The notes: generated by a model from the letters alone, not told the origin. A DNA stretch of 64,000 nt from Elusimicrobiales bacterium (GCA_028688015.1 JAQTZB010000007.1:62001-126000); one strand, 5' to 3'; numbered from the stretch's first letter, positions 33,350 to 41,950 are shown. Numbers and translations are program-made.

Positions 33350-33425
33350 GGGCGTGTAGCTCAGCTGGGAGAGCGCCTCCATGGCATGGAGGAGGTCGCA
33401 GGTTCGATCCCTGTCACGTCCACCA
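33350..33425 (+). tRNA. tRNA-Ala (anticodon GGC)
   Basis: 76 nt. A 7-bp acceptor stem (GGGCGTG with CACGTCC, one G-U), D arm, anticodon stem CCTCC/GGAGG with loop ATGGCAT (anticodon GGC), T arm with TTCGATC, and an encoded CCA at 33423-33425. Confidence 0.97.
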
Positions 33426-33430
33426 ATTTA

Positions 33431-33457
33431 AAAACCTCGCGCAAGCGGGGTTTTTTA
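33431..33457 (+). terminator. Intrinsic terminator after tRNA-Ala
   Basis: Stem AACCTCGC with GCGGGGTT (one wobble) followed by six T, directly after the tRNA and before the next gene. Confidence 0.85.
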
Positions 33458-33467
33458 TTAACACACA

Positions 33468-34592
33468 ATGGAACATAAACGGCTTAACGCCGGGATAGTG
33501 ATACGCAAGTTCAAGGGCCTGAGCGGCGCGGTGAACTACGCCGCCGAGCTGGCCCGCCGCCTGCCGGCCCATGGCTTCGACATGACCGTGCTGGCCCAGC
33601 GCGCCGACGCCGCCCTGGCCGCGGGCTGCGGCGCGCAGCTGCGCAAAATACCCTCCCTGCCCTTCGGCTGGCCCGGCAGCCGCGCCCTCTTCTCAGCCGC
33701 CGCCGGCTGGCGCAGCCGCGGCCTGGACCTGGTGCACGGCCAGGGCGACACCCTCTCCCAGGACGTGCTCAGCCTCCACAACTGCGTGCACGCCGCCCAC
33801 GAAGCCGTCTACGGAACCCCCCTGCCGGAGGGCAACGGCGTAGGCCGCCTGCACGAGCGGCAGCTGCGCGAGCGCCGCTTCGGGCTCCTGGTAGCCAACT
33901 CCAGCCTGATGAAGCAGGAAGTAGCCCGCCGCTTCGGCGTGCCCGCTGACCTCATCCGCGTGGTTTACCCCGGCATGGATCCTGCCCGCTTCGCGGCTAA
34001 AGCCCCCGGCCTGCGGGCCGAACTCGGCTTTTCTCCCGCCGACGTGATAGCGGGCCTCGTCACCTCCGGCGACCTGGCCAAGCGCGGCGCGGGAGCCTTC
34101 CTTAAGGCCCTCGCCAGAGCCCGCGGCGATGTTCCGGCGCTCAAAGGCCTGATAGTGGCCGGCGCGGCCCAGGCCGCGGAACTGCGCCCGGCGGCGGCGG
34201 CGCTGGGCCTCTCCTCCGCCCTCGTCTTTACCGCGCCCAGGCCGGAAGTGGAGCGCCTCTACGCCACCATAGATTTCATGGCCTACCCGGCCCTCTACGA
34301 AGAATTCGGCATCACCGTGCTGGAGGCCTGCGCCTGCGGCCTGCCGGTATTACTGCGGGCCGCCCGCGTGGGCGCTGCGGAAACGCTGGCCCCCGCCCTG
34401 CGCGCCGAACTGGATTTTTCAGGCGACGAGGAGCTGGCCGCCAAGATGGCCGCGCTGGCCAGCTCGCCAGAAAAGCGCGCCGCGCTGGGCGCGGCGGCGC
34501 GCGCCTGCGCCCTGCCCGTCACCTGGGACGCGGCGGCGGCGGCCGTAGCCGCGGTCTACCGCGAGGCCCTCGCCCAAAAACTGCCCCGGTAA
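33468..34592 (+). CDS. GT4-family glycosyltransferase (first of a four-gene set)
   Basis: 374 residues with a GT-B fold. The N-terminal acceptor domain starts NAGIVIRKFKGLSGAVNYAA; the C-terminal donor domain has the EX7E motif in YEEFGITVLEACACGLPVL. Resemblance to heptosyl/glucosyl transferases of LPS core (WaaG-like) is general only. It lies between a terminator and the next GT, with no SD visible at its ATG. Together with the following three genes it probably builds the LPS inner or outer core. Confidence 0.85.
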   Translation: MEHKRLNAGIVIRKFKGLSGAVNYAAELARRLPAHGFDMTVLAQRADAALAAGCGAQLRKIPSLPFGWPGSRALFSAAAGWRSRGLDLVHGQGDTLSQDVLSLHNCVHAAHEAVYGTPLPEGNGVGRLHERQLRERRFGLLVANSSLMKQEVARRFGVPADLIRVVYPGMDPARFAAKAPGLRAELGFSPADVIAGLVTSGDLAKRGAGAFLKALARARGDVPALKGLIVAGAAQAAELRPAAAALGLSSALVFTAPRPEVERLYATIDFMAYPALYEEFGITVLEACACGLPVLLRAARVGAAETLAPALRAELDFSGDEELAAKMAALASSPEKRAALGAAARACALPVTWDAAAAAVAAVYREALAQKLPR

Positions 34593-34608
34593 TTGTTAGA
34601 ATATCCTT

Positions 34609-35766
34609 ATGGACAACCGCCTCACCGTGTATCACCTCGACGACGGCAAAGAGCTGCGCGGCGGCCAGCGCCAGCTGCTCTACCTCGTAAAGGAGCTGCA
34701 GGCGCTGGGCCACGACAACACCGTCGTCTGCCGCCACGGCTCGCCCCTGCACGCCGCCGCCGCCCGCAAGAATTTCAAGACCTTCACGCTGCCCTATTAT
34801 TTCGAGTGGGACCCGGTCTCGGCCCTGCTGCTGCGGCACGCGCTGAAGGCCCTGCCGCCCGCCGGCGCACCGCCCATCCTTCACTCCCACACCGGCCATA
34901 CCGCCGCCGTCTCCTGGCTGGCCTCGGCCGGACTCGACTGCGTGCGCGTCGCTCACCGCCGGGTGGACTTCGTTCCGGGCGCTTTCACGGCGCGCTATAA
35001 ATATTCAAAGGCCCACTCCGTCATCGCCATCTCCGAAGCGGTCAAGGACATCCTGCTCAACGCCGGCGTGCCGGAAGAGAAGATCGCCGTCGTCAACAGC
35101 ACCATAGACCTCGACGACACGCCCTGGCGGCCCGGCGAGCTGGAGGCCTACCGCGAGGCGGCCCGCGCCGGGCTCGCGGCAGAGCTCTCCATTCCCAAAG
35201 ACGCCTTCTGGGCCGGTTCGCTGGTGGCCCTGGTCCCCCACAAGGACCCGGAGAACCTGGTGCGCTCGGCGGCCGCGGTGCTCAAAGAGGCCCCGCAGAC
35301 CTATTTCTTTCTCGCCGGCGACGGCCCCCTGCGCGAAAAGACCGAGCACCTGGCCCGCATGCTGAAGATCCAGGACCGCTTCCTTTTCCTGGGCCAGCGG
35401 CAGGACCCCTACAAGGTGCTGGCCGCGCTGGACCTGTTCGTGCTGGCCTCCTGCGAGGAAGGCATGGGCAGCGTGCTGGTGGAAGCCATGAACGCGGCCC
35501 TGCCCATAGTGGCCACCACGGCCGGCGGCATCACCGACGTGGTGGAAGACGGCGCCAACGGCCTCACCGTGCCGCCCAGGAACCCGGAGGCGCTCGCCGC
35601 CGCCCAGCTCCGCCTGATACGGGACCCCGCCCTGCGCGCCCGCCTCGCCGCCGAGGCCCACCGGCGCCGCGAGGACTTTTCCTCCCCCCGCATGGCGGCC
35701 CTTACCCTCAAATGTTATGAAACGGCAATTGAAAATCTTAAGCGTCATCGACATCCCCTGGAATAG
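34609..35766 (+). CDS. GT4-family glycosyltransferase
   Basis: 385 residues with GT-B fold: KELRGGQRQLLYLVKELQAL at the N-terminus, HSHTGHTAAVSWLAS, and the donor-site segment SCEEGMGSVLVEAMNAALPI with EX7E, then GGITDVVEDGANG. It begins six nt after a TAGAAT element with no SD. Its last 50 nt overlap the next gene in another frame, which is unusually long for tight packing; both frames look real because each carries intact family motifs to its end or start. Confidence 0.85.
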   Translation: MDNRLTVYHLDDGKELRGGQRQLLYLVKELQALGHDNTVVCRHGSPLHAAAARKNFKTFTLPYYFEWDPVSALLLRHALKALPPAGAPPILHSHTGHTAAVSWLASAGLDCVRVAHRRVDFVPGAFTARYKYSKAHSVIAISEAVKDILLNAGVPEEKIAVVNSTIDLDDTPWRPGELEAYREAARAGLAAELSIPKDAFWAGSLVALVPHKDPENLVRSAAAVLKEAPQTYFFLAGDGPLREKTEHLARMLKIQDRFLFLGQRQDPYKVLAALDLFVLASCEEGMGSVLVEAMNAALPIVATTAGGITDVVEDGANGLTVPPRNPEALAAAQLRLIRDPALRARLAAEAHRRREDFSSPRMAALTLKCYETAIENLKRHRHPLE

Positions 35767-36760
35767 CGGGCTCGCCGCCTACGCTTTCGCCCAGGCCGGC
35801 GCCCTGCGGGACGCCGGGCACGGCGTGGTTTTCGCTTGCCCGGCCGGCAGCGCCGCGCTGGAGTTCGCGGCGGCCAACAACTTCAAGGCTTACGAGATCC
35901 CCGGCCGCAAACAGCATCACAAGCTGCCGCTGGCCCTGCTGCGCCTGCGCGCCATCGCCCGCGACGAAGCCATCGACCTGGCCGCCGCTCACACCGGCCG
36001 CGCGCAGACGCTGGCCTTCCTGCTGGGCCTGCCGCTGGTTCGCGTCAAGGCCGACGCCAAGCGCCCTTCCGCCGGCTTTACCTTCGGCTCCGTAAAAAAA
36101 GTCGTCGCCGCTTCTTCCTACATCGAGGGGCTGTACCTCGCCTCCGGGCTGGACCGCGCCAGGCTGGCCGTCATCCGGCAGGGGATCTCCCTGCCGCCGG
36201 AGACCCCTATCCGCACCACACCGCCGTACCGCGTCGGCCTGCTGGGCCGCCTGGACCTGGTTAAAGGCCACGACTGCTTCCTGCGCGCGGCCGCCGACCT
36301 GCTGCGAGGCGGGGCGCAGGCGGAGTTCCATATCGCCGGCTACGAGGCCAACCTGAAATACTCCGAGCTGCGCCGCGCGGCCGCCGACCTGGGCATTGCG
36401 GAGAAAGTTTTTTTCCACGGCCGCACCGAAGGCCCCTTCGGCTTCATGGCCGCCTGCGACATAGGCGTCATCCCGTCGCTGGGCAGCGAGGCCGTCTCGC
36501 GCGCCGCGCTGGAATGGCTGGCCGCCGGCCGCCCGCTGGTAGCCTCCGCCGTGGGCAGCCTGCCCGAATACGTACCCGCCGAGCGGCTGGTCCCCCCCGG
36601 CGACCCCGCCGCGCTGGCCGCCGCCCTGGCGCCGCTGCTGGCCGACCCGGCCCTGCTGGCGCGCCTGGGCCGCGAGAACCGCGCCCGGGCAGCCGGCGAC
36701 TTCTCGCAAGAGGGCTTCGCCGCAGCCACGGCGAGGATCTTCGAGGAGGCCGCCGCCTGA
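35717..36760 (+). CDS. GT4-family glycosyltransferase
   Basis: 347 residues starting inside the preceding gene (50-nt overlap). N-terminal ILSVIDIPWNSGLAAYAFAQ, central YRVGLLGRLDLVKGHDCFLR and donor site SLGSEAVSRAALEWLAAGRP with SEAVSRAALE as the EX7E-like element. This looks like the LPS-glycosyltransferase branch that lacks a long N-terminal acceptor domain. It ends TGA sharing bases with the ATG of the GT2 gene. Confidence 0.83.
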   Translation: MKRQLKILSVIDIPWNSGLAAYAFAQAGALRDAGHGVVFACPAGSAALEFAAANNFKAYEIPGRKQHHKLPLALLRLRAIARDEAIDLAAAHTGRAQTLAFLLGLPLVRVKADAKRPSAGFTFGSVKKVVAASSYIEGLYLASGLDRARLAVIRQGISLPPETPIRTTPPYRVGLLGRLDLVKGHDCFLRAAADLLRGGAQAEFHIAGYEANLKYSELRRAAADLGIAEKVFFHGRTEGPFGFMAACDIGVIPSLGSEAVSRAALEWLAAGRPLVASAVGSLPEYVPAERLVPPGDPAALAAALAPLLADPALLARLGRENRARAAGDFSQEGFAAATARIFEEAAA

Positions 36761-37506
36761 TGCCCACCGTAACGATCGCCATGATCGCCCACAACGAGGA
36801 GCGCAACCTGGCGCGCTCCCTGGCCAGCGCCGCCTGGGCCGACGAGGTGATCTTCGTGGACTGCGGCTCCACGGACGGCACCGCGCTGGCCGCCCGCGAC
36901 TTCAAGGTAAAGTTTTTCGCCCGCCCCAACAGCCAGGCCGTCTACGTCAACAAGCAGTTCTCGGTGGACCAGGCCTCCTCGGACTGGATCTTCATCCTGG
37001 ACGCCGACGAGGAGATCTCCCCCGCCCTGCGCGCCGAGATCAAGCGCTTTATCTCCGCCCCGGGCGGCGCGGCGGCGGCCGAGCTGCCGCGCAAGAACTT
37101 CTATTTCGGCCGCTGGCTCAGGCACGGCGGCAAGTACCCGGACACGCAGCTGCGCCTGTTCTCCCGCGGCCGGGCTAAATTCCTGCCGCTGCCCGTGCAC
37201 GAGCGCCTGCAGGTGGACGGCCCGGTGGCCCGCCTGAAGGAGCCCCTGCTGCATTACCCCTACGCCACGCCCGCCGACATGGAGAAGAAGCGCGCCTTCT
37301 ACTGCGAGATCCTCACCCGGTCCTACGCGCTCAAGAACCGCAGCCGCCTCGCCATTCTCTTGCGGCCGTTCACGCGCTTCCTCTCCTCCTACGTGTTCAA
37401 ACTGGGCTTCCTGGACGGGGCCGAAGGCCTTAGGACCGCGCTGATGGATTTCCGCACCGTCCTGGCCTCGGCGCTGCTCTATCTGCGCACCCCGCCCGAG
37501 GCCTAA
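36760..37506 (+). CDS. GT2-family glycosyltransferase, WaaE/KdtX-like
   Basis: 248 residues from the ATG overlapping the previous stop (TGATG); the longer upstream frame is a shadow. GT-A fold with VTIAMIAHNEERNLARSL, FVDCGSTDGT, and the DxD region ILDADEEISP. The C-terminal LRHGGKYPDTQLRLFSRGRA and HYPYATPADM are typical of the LPS-core beta-1,4-glucosyltransferases of the WaaE/KdtX group. Last gene of the four-GT set. Confidence 0.87.
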   Translation: MPTVTIAMIAHNEERNLARSLASAAWADEVIFVDCGSTDGTALAARDFKVKFFARPNSQAVYVNKQFSVDQASSDWIFILDADEEISPALRAEIKRFISAPGGAAAAELPRKNFYFGRWLRHGGKYPDTQLRLFSRGRAKFLPLPVHERLQVDGPVARLKEPLLHYPYATPADMEKKRAFYCEILTRSYALKNRSRLAILLRPFTRFLSSYVFKLGFLDGAEGLRTALMDFRTVLASALLYLRTPPEA

Positions 37507-37569
37507 ACCCGCCTGGGCCTTTGGGCCCTGCCGCCGGCGCCCCGTATTCGGTTATAATTGATACAGACT

Positions 37570-38688
37570 ATGCTGAAACTGCTTACCGCCCTGCTGCTCA
37601 CCCCGCTGGCCGTTTTCGCCGCCGGAGACGAGAAGGACCTCTCCTTCCCGAACCTGCCCTACCCTATCACCTTTACCGTCAACGCCGCTCCCAAGACCGG
37701 CGCCGTGGCCTACGAGACCCGCTACAGCGAACCCCTCGAGAGGGATTACGACACGGTGCTGCTGCAGGGCCTGATGCCGGACCCTGAGTTGCGCCTTGAA
37801 GTACTGGCCAAGCCCAGGTCCTTCTTCCAGGCCGCCGCCCGATACGAGCTGGACGGCTTCAGCCGCCATCCCAACGGCCGTTTCTGGGCCCGCTACAAGG
37901 CCCCCGCCCCCAGCCGCCAGCCAGTCCGCCTGAGCGTGGTGGACCTCGGCCTGGACAAATCGGGCTCAGAGCTTACCATCTACTCTACCGAGCTGCTGCT
38001 GCGTTCGGACCTGCGCGAAGGCGAGCCCGCCGTCTCCACTGCCGCCTACGTTCCCGAGCCGGACCTCTCCGTGCCGCTGGCCGCCCCCTTCACGCTGGTG
38101 CGCCGCGCGGAGTGGCAGGCCAAGCCGCCCAAAGAGCCCTTTTCCCGCCACACCCCTTACTACTTCACCCTCCACCACACGCAGGGCCACTACCCCGCCA
38201 CCTTCGACGCTTCCCTCGCCGAGGTCCGCTTCATCCAGGACTACCACCAGAACGCCAAGGGGTGGAACGACATCGGCTATCATTTCCTGATAGACCCGCG
38301 GGGCAATATTTTCGAAGGCCGGCCCATCGGCGTGATCGGCGCGCACGTGCTCAACCGCAACTCCGGCAACGTGGGCATCTCCATCCTGGGCAACTACCAC
38401 CCGCCCTCCAAGGACGTTTTCACCCCAGCCACCCAGGAGTCCTTCGTCTCCGTGGCCCGCTACGTCAAGGACACTTACTCCGTGAATATCAGCAGCTTCT
38501 TCGCCCACCGCGACATAGGCAAGACCGACTGCCCCGGCGACAACCTCTACGCCAAGAAGAACCTGCTGCGGGACCTGGTTTTCACCCCGGCGCCGCAGGA
38601 TGTGCCTGTAACGCCGGCCGAAGGAGAACTCTCCCCCGCCCAGGCCGAGGCCGTGCGCGCCCTCTACGACCGCCTCAACGGCCGCTGA
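37570..38688 (+). CDS. N-acetylmuramoyl-L-alanine amidase (PGRP/Amidase_2 type)
   Basis: 372 residues from the ATG at 37570; a TTG 12 nt upstream lies in the TATAAT box and is unlikely. Signal peptide ends about VFAA. An N-terminal beta-rich segment (about 25-170) of unknown fold precedes the amidase domain (RRAEWQAKPP onward). The zinc ligands appear as His in FTLHHTQGHY, His in FAHRDIG and Cys in DCPGDNLY; GWNDIGYHFLIDPRGNIFEG is typical. Acts in the periplasm on peptidoglycan stem peptides. It has its own promoter-like box and terminator. Confidence 0.88.
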   Translation: MLKLLTALLLTPLAVFAAGDEKDLSFPNLPYPITFTVNAAPKTGAVAYETRYSEPLERDYDTVLLQGLMPDPELRLEVLAKPRSFFQAAARYELDGFSRHPNGRFWARYKAPAPSRQPVRLSVVDLGLDKSGSELTIYSTELLLRSDLREGEPAVSTAAYVPEPDLSVPLAAPFTLVRRAEWQAKPPKEPFSRHTPYYFTLHHTQGHYPATFDASLAEVRFIQDYHQNAKGWNDIGYHFLIDPRGNIFEGRPIGVIGAHVLNRNSGNVGISILGNYHPPSKDVFTPATQESFVSVARYVKDTYSVNISSFFAHRDIGKTDCPGDNLYAKKNLLRDLVFTPAPQDVPVTPAEGELSPAQAEAVRALYDRLNGR

Positions 38689-38700
38689 CAGCCCCCGCCC

Positions 38701-38738
38701 CAAAAGAAAACGCCCCTGCGAAGGGGCGTTTTCTTTTG
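38701..38738. terminator. Bidirectional intrinsic terminator
   Basis: A 16-bp perfect stem (38701-38716 with 38723-38738) with A and T runs inside the arms, between the convergent amidase and lysA genes. Confidence 0.92.
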
Positions 38739-38751
38739 GGACCGGCGCCGC

Positions 38752-39975
38752 TCAGGGTTTTACTTCGGCGGCCACCAGGTCGGCGTAGGTCTCGCGGCGG
38801 CGGATCAGCCTCCAGGACGCCGGGCCGGTGAGCAGCGCCTCGGCGGCGCGCGGGCGGGAATTGTACTGAGAGCTCATCGAGAAGCCGTAAGCCCCGGCGG
38901 AATACACGGCCAGCAATTGGCCGGGCGCCGGCTCGGGCAGCGTCACGCCTTCGGCCAGGAAATCGCCGCTCTCGCAGACCGGGCCGACAATGTCCCAGCG
39001 CTTGGCCGGGCCGCGGCCGCGGCCTATCAGCGCGGCCGGGTGCTTGGCGCCGTACAACGCGGGCCGCACCAGGTCGTTCATAGCCGCGTCGGCGATTATG
39101 AAATTCTTTTTGCCGCCGGTCTTGCGGTAGATGACGCTGGCGAGCAGCAGGCCGCAGGGGGCCGCCACCGAGCGCCCCGGCTCCAGCACCAGCTTGAGCC
39201 CGGTGCCGCCGAAAACCCCGCCCACGGCTTTGGCCAGGGACGAGGGGTCGGCCATCTCGCCGCCTTCTTTCACGCCCCAGCCGCCGCCCACATCGGCGTA
39301 TTTCAGATTCACCCCGCGAGAGGCCAGCTTCACCATGAAGGCCGCCAGCCGTCCGGCCGCCAGCGCGTAGGGCGCGGCGGAATGCACCTGCGAGCCGATG
39401 TGGAACTGCGCCCCCACCGGCTTCAAATGCCTGGACTCGGCGGCGTAGATGTAGATCTTCAGGGCTTCGTCGAAGGACACGCCGAACTTGCTGCCCAGCA
39501 GGCCGGTGGAAATGTATTTATGGGTATGCGGGTCCACGTCGGGGTTGATGCGAAGCGAGACCGGGGCCCGCAGGTTCAGCTTGGCGGCCACGCGCTCGAG
39601 CTCCAGGACTTCCTCGAAGGATTCGGCGTTGATGAACAGGATGCCGGCCTTCAGCGCGAGGGCCAGCTCTTCGGGGGTTTTGCCCACTCCGGAGAAGATG
39701 ATCTTGCCGGGCTTGAAGCCCGCGCGCAGAGCGCGGTGTAGTTCGCCGCCGCTCACCACGTCCGCGCCCCAGCCTTCCTTGGCGGCCAGCGCGCACAGGG
39801 CGCCGGTGGAGTTGGCCTTCATGGCGTAGCAGAACAGCGGGTCCAGCCCGGCGAAGGCCTTCTTGTAAGCGCGCACCTGCTTCAGGAACACCGCCTCCGA
39901 ATACACATAGGTCGGTGTCCCTATCTTATCGGCGATACTTTTCAGGAGCGCAGGCTTAAAGTATTTGGAAAGCAT
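38752..39975 (-). CDS. lysA: Diaminopimelate decarboxylase LysA
   Basis: 407 residues, a fold-III PLP enzyme making L-lysine from meso-DAP. The PLP Lys is in FCYAMKANSTG; FSGVGKTPEEL, LRINPDVDPHTHKYISTG, VGAQFHIGSQV, and the substrate motif VCESGDFLA are all present. The start ATG lies six nt after TATCAT with no SD, so the message may be leaderless. No lysine riboswitch is visible upstream; instead a palindromic element fills the gap to tRNA-Leu. Confidence 0.95.
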   Translation of the reverse strand: MLSKYFKPALLKSIADKIGTPTYVYSEAVFLKQVRAYKKAFAGLDPLFCYAMKANSTGALCALAAKEGWGADVVSGGELHRALRAGFKPGKIIFSGVGKTPEELALALKAGILFINAESFEEVLELERVAAKLNLRAPVSLRINPDVDPHTHKYISTGLLGSKFGVSFDEALKIYIYAAESRHLKPVGAQFHIGSQVHSAAPYALAAGRLAAFMVKLASRGVNLKYADVGGGWGVKEGGEMADPSSLAKAVGGVFGGTGLKLVLEPGRSVAAPCGLLLASVIYRKTGGKKNFIIADAAMNDLVRPALYGAKHPAALIGRGRGPAKRWDIVGPVCESGDFLAEGVTLPEPAPGQLLAVYSAGAYGFSMSSQYNSRPRAAEALLTGPASWRLIRRRETYADLVAAEVKP

Positions 39976-40016
39976 AGGTTAATGATATAAAAAACAGCAA
40001 AGGGTTGGTATCAGCA

Positions 40017-40205
40017 GGCCGGGCAGGCGTCTGCGAGCGACTTTAGTGCGCAGGGCCAAGGTCCGGAGCGGACCGCCTATCATTAGGGCGGCGGCCGAGA
40101 TTGTTTGAGCGAGGCACTGTGTGCCGAGCGAGTTCGAGGCCGGCGGAGGACCGCGGGTCCTCTTCTGCCGCGCACGCTTATGAGCGAGCGGACGCCTGCC
40201 CGGCC
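40017..40205. repeat. Palindromic MITE-like intergenic element
   Basis: A 189-bp segment bounded by perfect 15-bp inverted repeats (40017-40031 with 40191-40205). Inside are further palindromes (GGTCCGGAGCGGACC, GGCACTGTGTGCC, GAGGACCGCGGGTCCTC) and GAGCGAG words also found in the 1-250 and 29790-30215 repeats. No coding capacity. It resembles a non-autonomous mobile or REP-like element; no transposase is in the window. Confidence 0.65.
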
Positions 40206-40226
40206 GGACAGGCTCAGCGCGACCAA

Positions 40227-40262
40227 GCAAAAAGGCGAGGGATCTTTCCCCCGCCTTTTGCG
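40227..40262 (-). terminator. Intrinsic terminator after tRNA-Leu
   Basis: On the minus strand AAAAGGCGGGGG and CCCTCGCCTTTTT pair around a short loop just downstream of the tRNA, ending in T. Confidence 0.8.
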
Positions 40263-40277
40263 GTACCAGTTTAAATC

Positions 40278-40359
40278 TGCGCGGGGCGGGAATCGAACCC
40301 GCAAGCCGTTAGGCACACGCCCCTCAAACGTGCGTGTCTACCAGTTCCACCACCCGCGC
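40278..40359 (-). tRNA. tRNA-Leu (anticodon GAG)
   Basis: 82 nt without CCA. Acceptor GCGCGGG/CCCGCGC, D arm with TGGTAGAC, anticodon stem CACGT/GCGTG with loop TTGAGGG (anticodon GAG), a class II variable arm, and T arm GCGGGTTCGATTCCCGC. A TAAAAT element at 40394-40399 on the minus strand is the probable -10. Confidence 0.95.
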
Positions 40360-40420
40360 GAAAATCGTTCAACGTATTTAAAGAACTTTCTATATTTTAC
40401 CAAATTGCCGGTCTAATTTG

Positions 40421-40426
40421 TAAAAT
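40421..40426 (+). promoter_or_regulatory. -10 element, leaderless-type, of the CNNM-EIIA gene
   Basis: TAAAAT six nt before the GTG start, in the same AATTTGTAAAATATA context as sixA. It lies back to back with the tRNA-Leu promoter. Confidence 0.6.
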
Positions 40427-40432
40427 ATAGGC

Positions 40433-41950
40433 GTGATATACCTCGTAGAACTAGGCATCGCCGCCATCCTCATCATCCTCAACGCCGCCTTCGTCCTGTC
40501 CGAATTCGCGCTGGTGAAAGTGCGTTTCACCCGCCTCGAGGAACTGGCCGCAAAGGGCATAGCCAGCGCCAAGCTGGCCAAAAAGCAGGTCCAGCACATC
40601 GACGCCTACCTCTCTTCCATCCAGCTCGGCATAACCATGGCCAGCCTCGGCCTCGGCTGGGTCGGCGAGCCGGCCCTGGCCGCCCTGCTGCAGCCCGGCT
40701 TCCACTGGCTGAACCTCCCCATCTCCGCCGCCGCCCTCCACACGGTCTCCTTCGTCATCGCCTTCGCCGCCATCACCGGCATCCACGTGGTGGTGGGCGA
40801 GCAGGCACCCAAGTACCTGGCCATCCTGATGCCGGAAAAGATAACGCTGGTCTGCGCCATCCCGCTGGAGCTCTTCTACAAGCTGACCTACCTGCCGATG
40901 CTCGCCATCAACAAAAGCGCCAATTTCTTCCTGGGCCTGTTCAGCATAAAGCCCGGCGAGAGCGAAGCGCTGCACTCCGACGAGGAACTGCGCATGATCC
41001 TCGGGCAGAGCCAGGAGCACGGCAAGATCTCCCTCGGGCGCCTCATGATGTTCGAGCACCTCTTCGACTTCGGCAAGACCCGGGTGAAGGAAGTCATGAC
41101 GCCCCGCGGCGCCATCAGCTTCATCACGCTGGGCTCCCCCGCCGAGGAGACCCTGAAGCTCATCAAGGAAAAGCGCTACTCGCGCTACCCGCTGGTGGCC
41201 AAGGACGGCACCACCGTCGGCTATATCCATTTCAAGGACCTCTACGACTGCCTGCTCACCCCGAAGTGCCCGGTTCCCGATCTCAACGCCGTGAAACGCC
41301 CGCTGGCCGAAGTCTCAGAGGAGATCTCCGTGGAGCGCGCGCTGCGCGACTTCCAGGAGAAGCGCATCCAGCTGGCCCTGGCCAAGAACGCCAAGGGCGA
41401 GACCACCGGCCTGCTGACCATGGAAGACATCGTCGAAGAGCTCACCGGCGAGATCCGCGACGAGTTCGAGCAGCCGCCCAAGCTGCTGCTCAGCGGCATT
41501 CTGCAGCCGCAGGCCTGCCGGCTCGACCTCAAGGAAGCCGGCCGGTTCGAAGCCATCGAGGAAGTGCTCAAGGCCCTGCACGCCTCCGCCCCCGTGTTCG
41601 ACAAGGACGAGGCGCTGAAGGCCATCATCAAGCGCGAGACCAATTTCTCCACGGCCCTCGGCCACCAGACGGCCTTTCCCCACGCCCGCCTGGCCTCGCT
41701 GTCCAAGCCGCTGCTGGCCATAGGCAAAAGCCGGGAGGGCATCTATTTCCCCTCGCCGGACAACCAGCCGGTCAAGGTCATCTTCCTCATCCTCACGCCG
41801 TTCAACGAGCCGCTGCTGCAGCTGAACATCCTGTCGCAGCTCTCGGGCCTCATTTCCAACCTCACGCTGCGCAAGCGCCTGCTGTCGGCCAAGACCCCGG
41901 AGAACCTGCTGGACATCGTCCGCACCTTCGAGAACAAAGTGATGAAATAG
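40433..41950 (+). CDS. CNNM/CorC-type membrane protein with CBS pair fused to a PTS EIIA domain
   Basis: 505 residues, GTG start. Residues 1-about 175 are a DUF21/CNNM membrane domain (FVLSEFALVKVRFTRLEELA, VVVGEQAPKYLAI). 185-345 hold a CBS pair (VKEVMTPRGAISF, YSRYPLVAKDGTTVGYIHFK, LLTMEDIVEELTGEI). Instead of the usual CorC/HlyC transporter-associated domain, the C-terminus (about 370-505) is an EIIA fructose/Ntr-like domain, with GHQTAFPHARL carrying the expected phospho-His (His417). CNNM proteins export or sense Mg2+; the EIIA part suggests control by phosphotransfer. Confidence 0.87.
   Translation: MIYLVELGIAAILIILNAAFVLSEFALVKVRFTRLEELAAKGIASAKLAKKQVQHIDAYLSSIQLGITMASLGLGWVGEPALAALLQPGFHWLNLPISAAALHTVSFVIAFAAITGIHVVVGEQAPKYLAILMPEKITLVCAIPLELFYKLTYLPMLAINKSANFFLGLFSIKPGESEALHSDEELRMILGQSQEHGKISLGRLMMFEHLFDFGKTRVKEVMTPRGAISFITLGSPAEETLKLIKEKRYSRYPLVAKDGTTVGYIHFKDLYDCLLTPKCPVPDLNAVKRPLAEVSEEISVERALRDFQEKRIQLALAKNAKGETTGLLTMEDIVEELTGEIRDEFEQPPKLLLSGILQPQACRLDLKEAGRFEAIEEVLKALHASAPVFDKDEALKAIIKRETNFSTALGHQTAFPHARLASLSKPLLAIGKSREGIYFPSPDNQPVKVIFLILTPFNEPLLQLNILSQLSGLISNLTLRKRLLSAKTPENLLDIVRTFENKVMK

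Noticed and set aside
40206-40432. T-box or lysine riboswitch before lysA
   Set aside because: The region is explained by a palindromic element, the tRNA-Leu terminator and the tRNA; no lysine aptamer core is visible.
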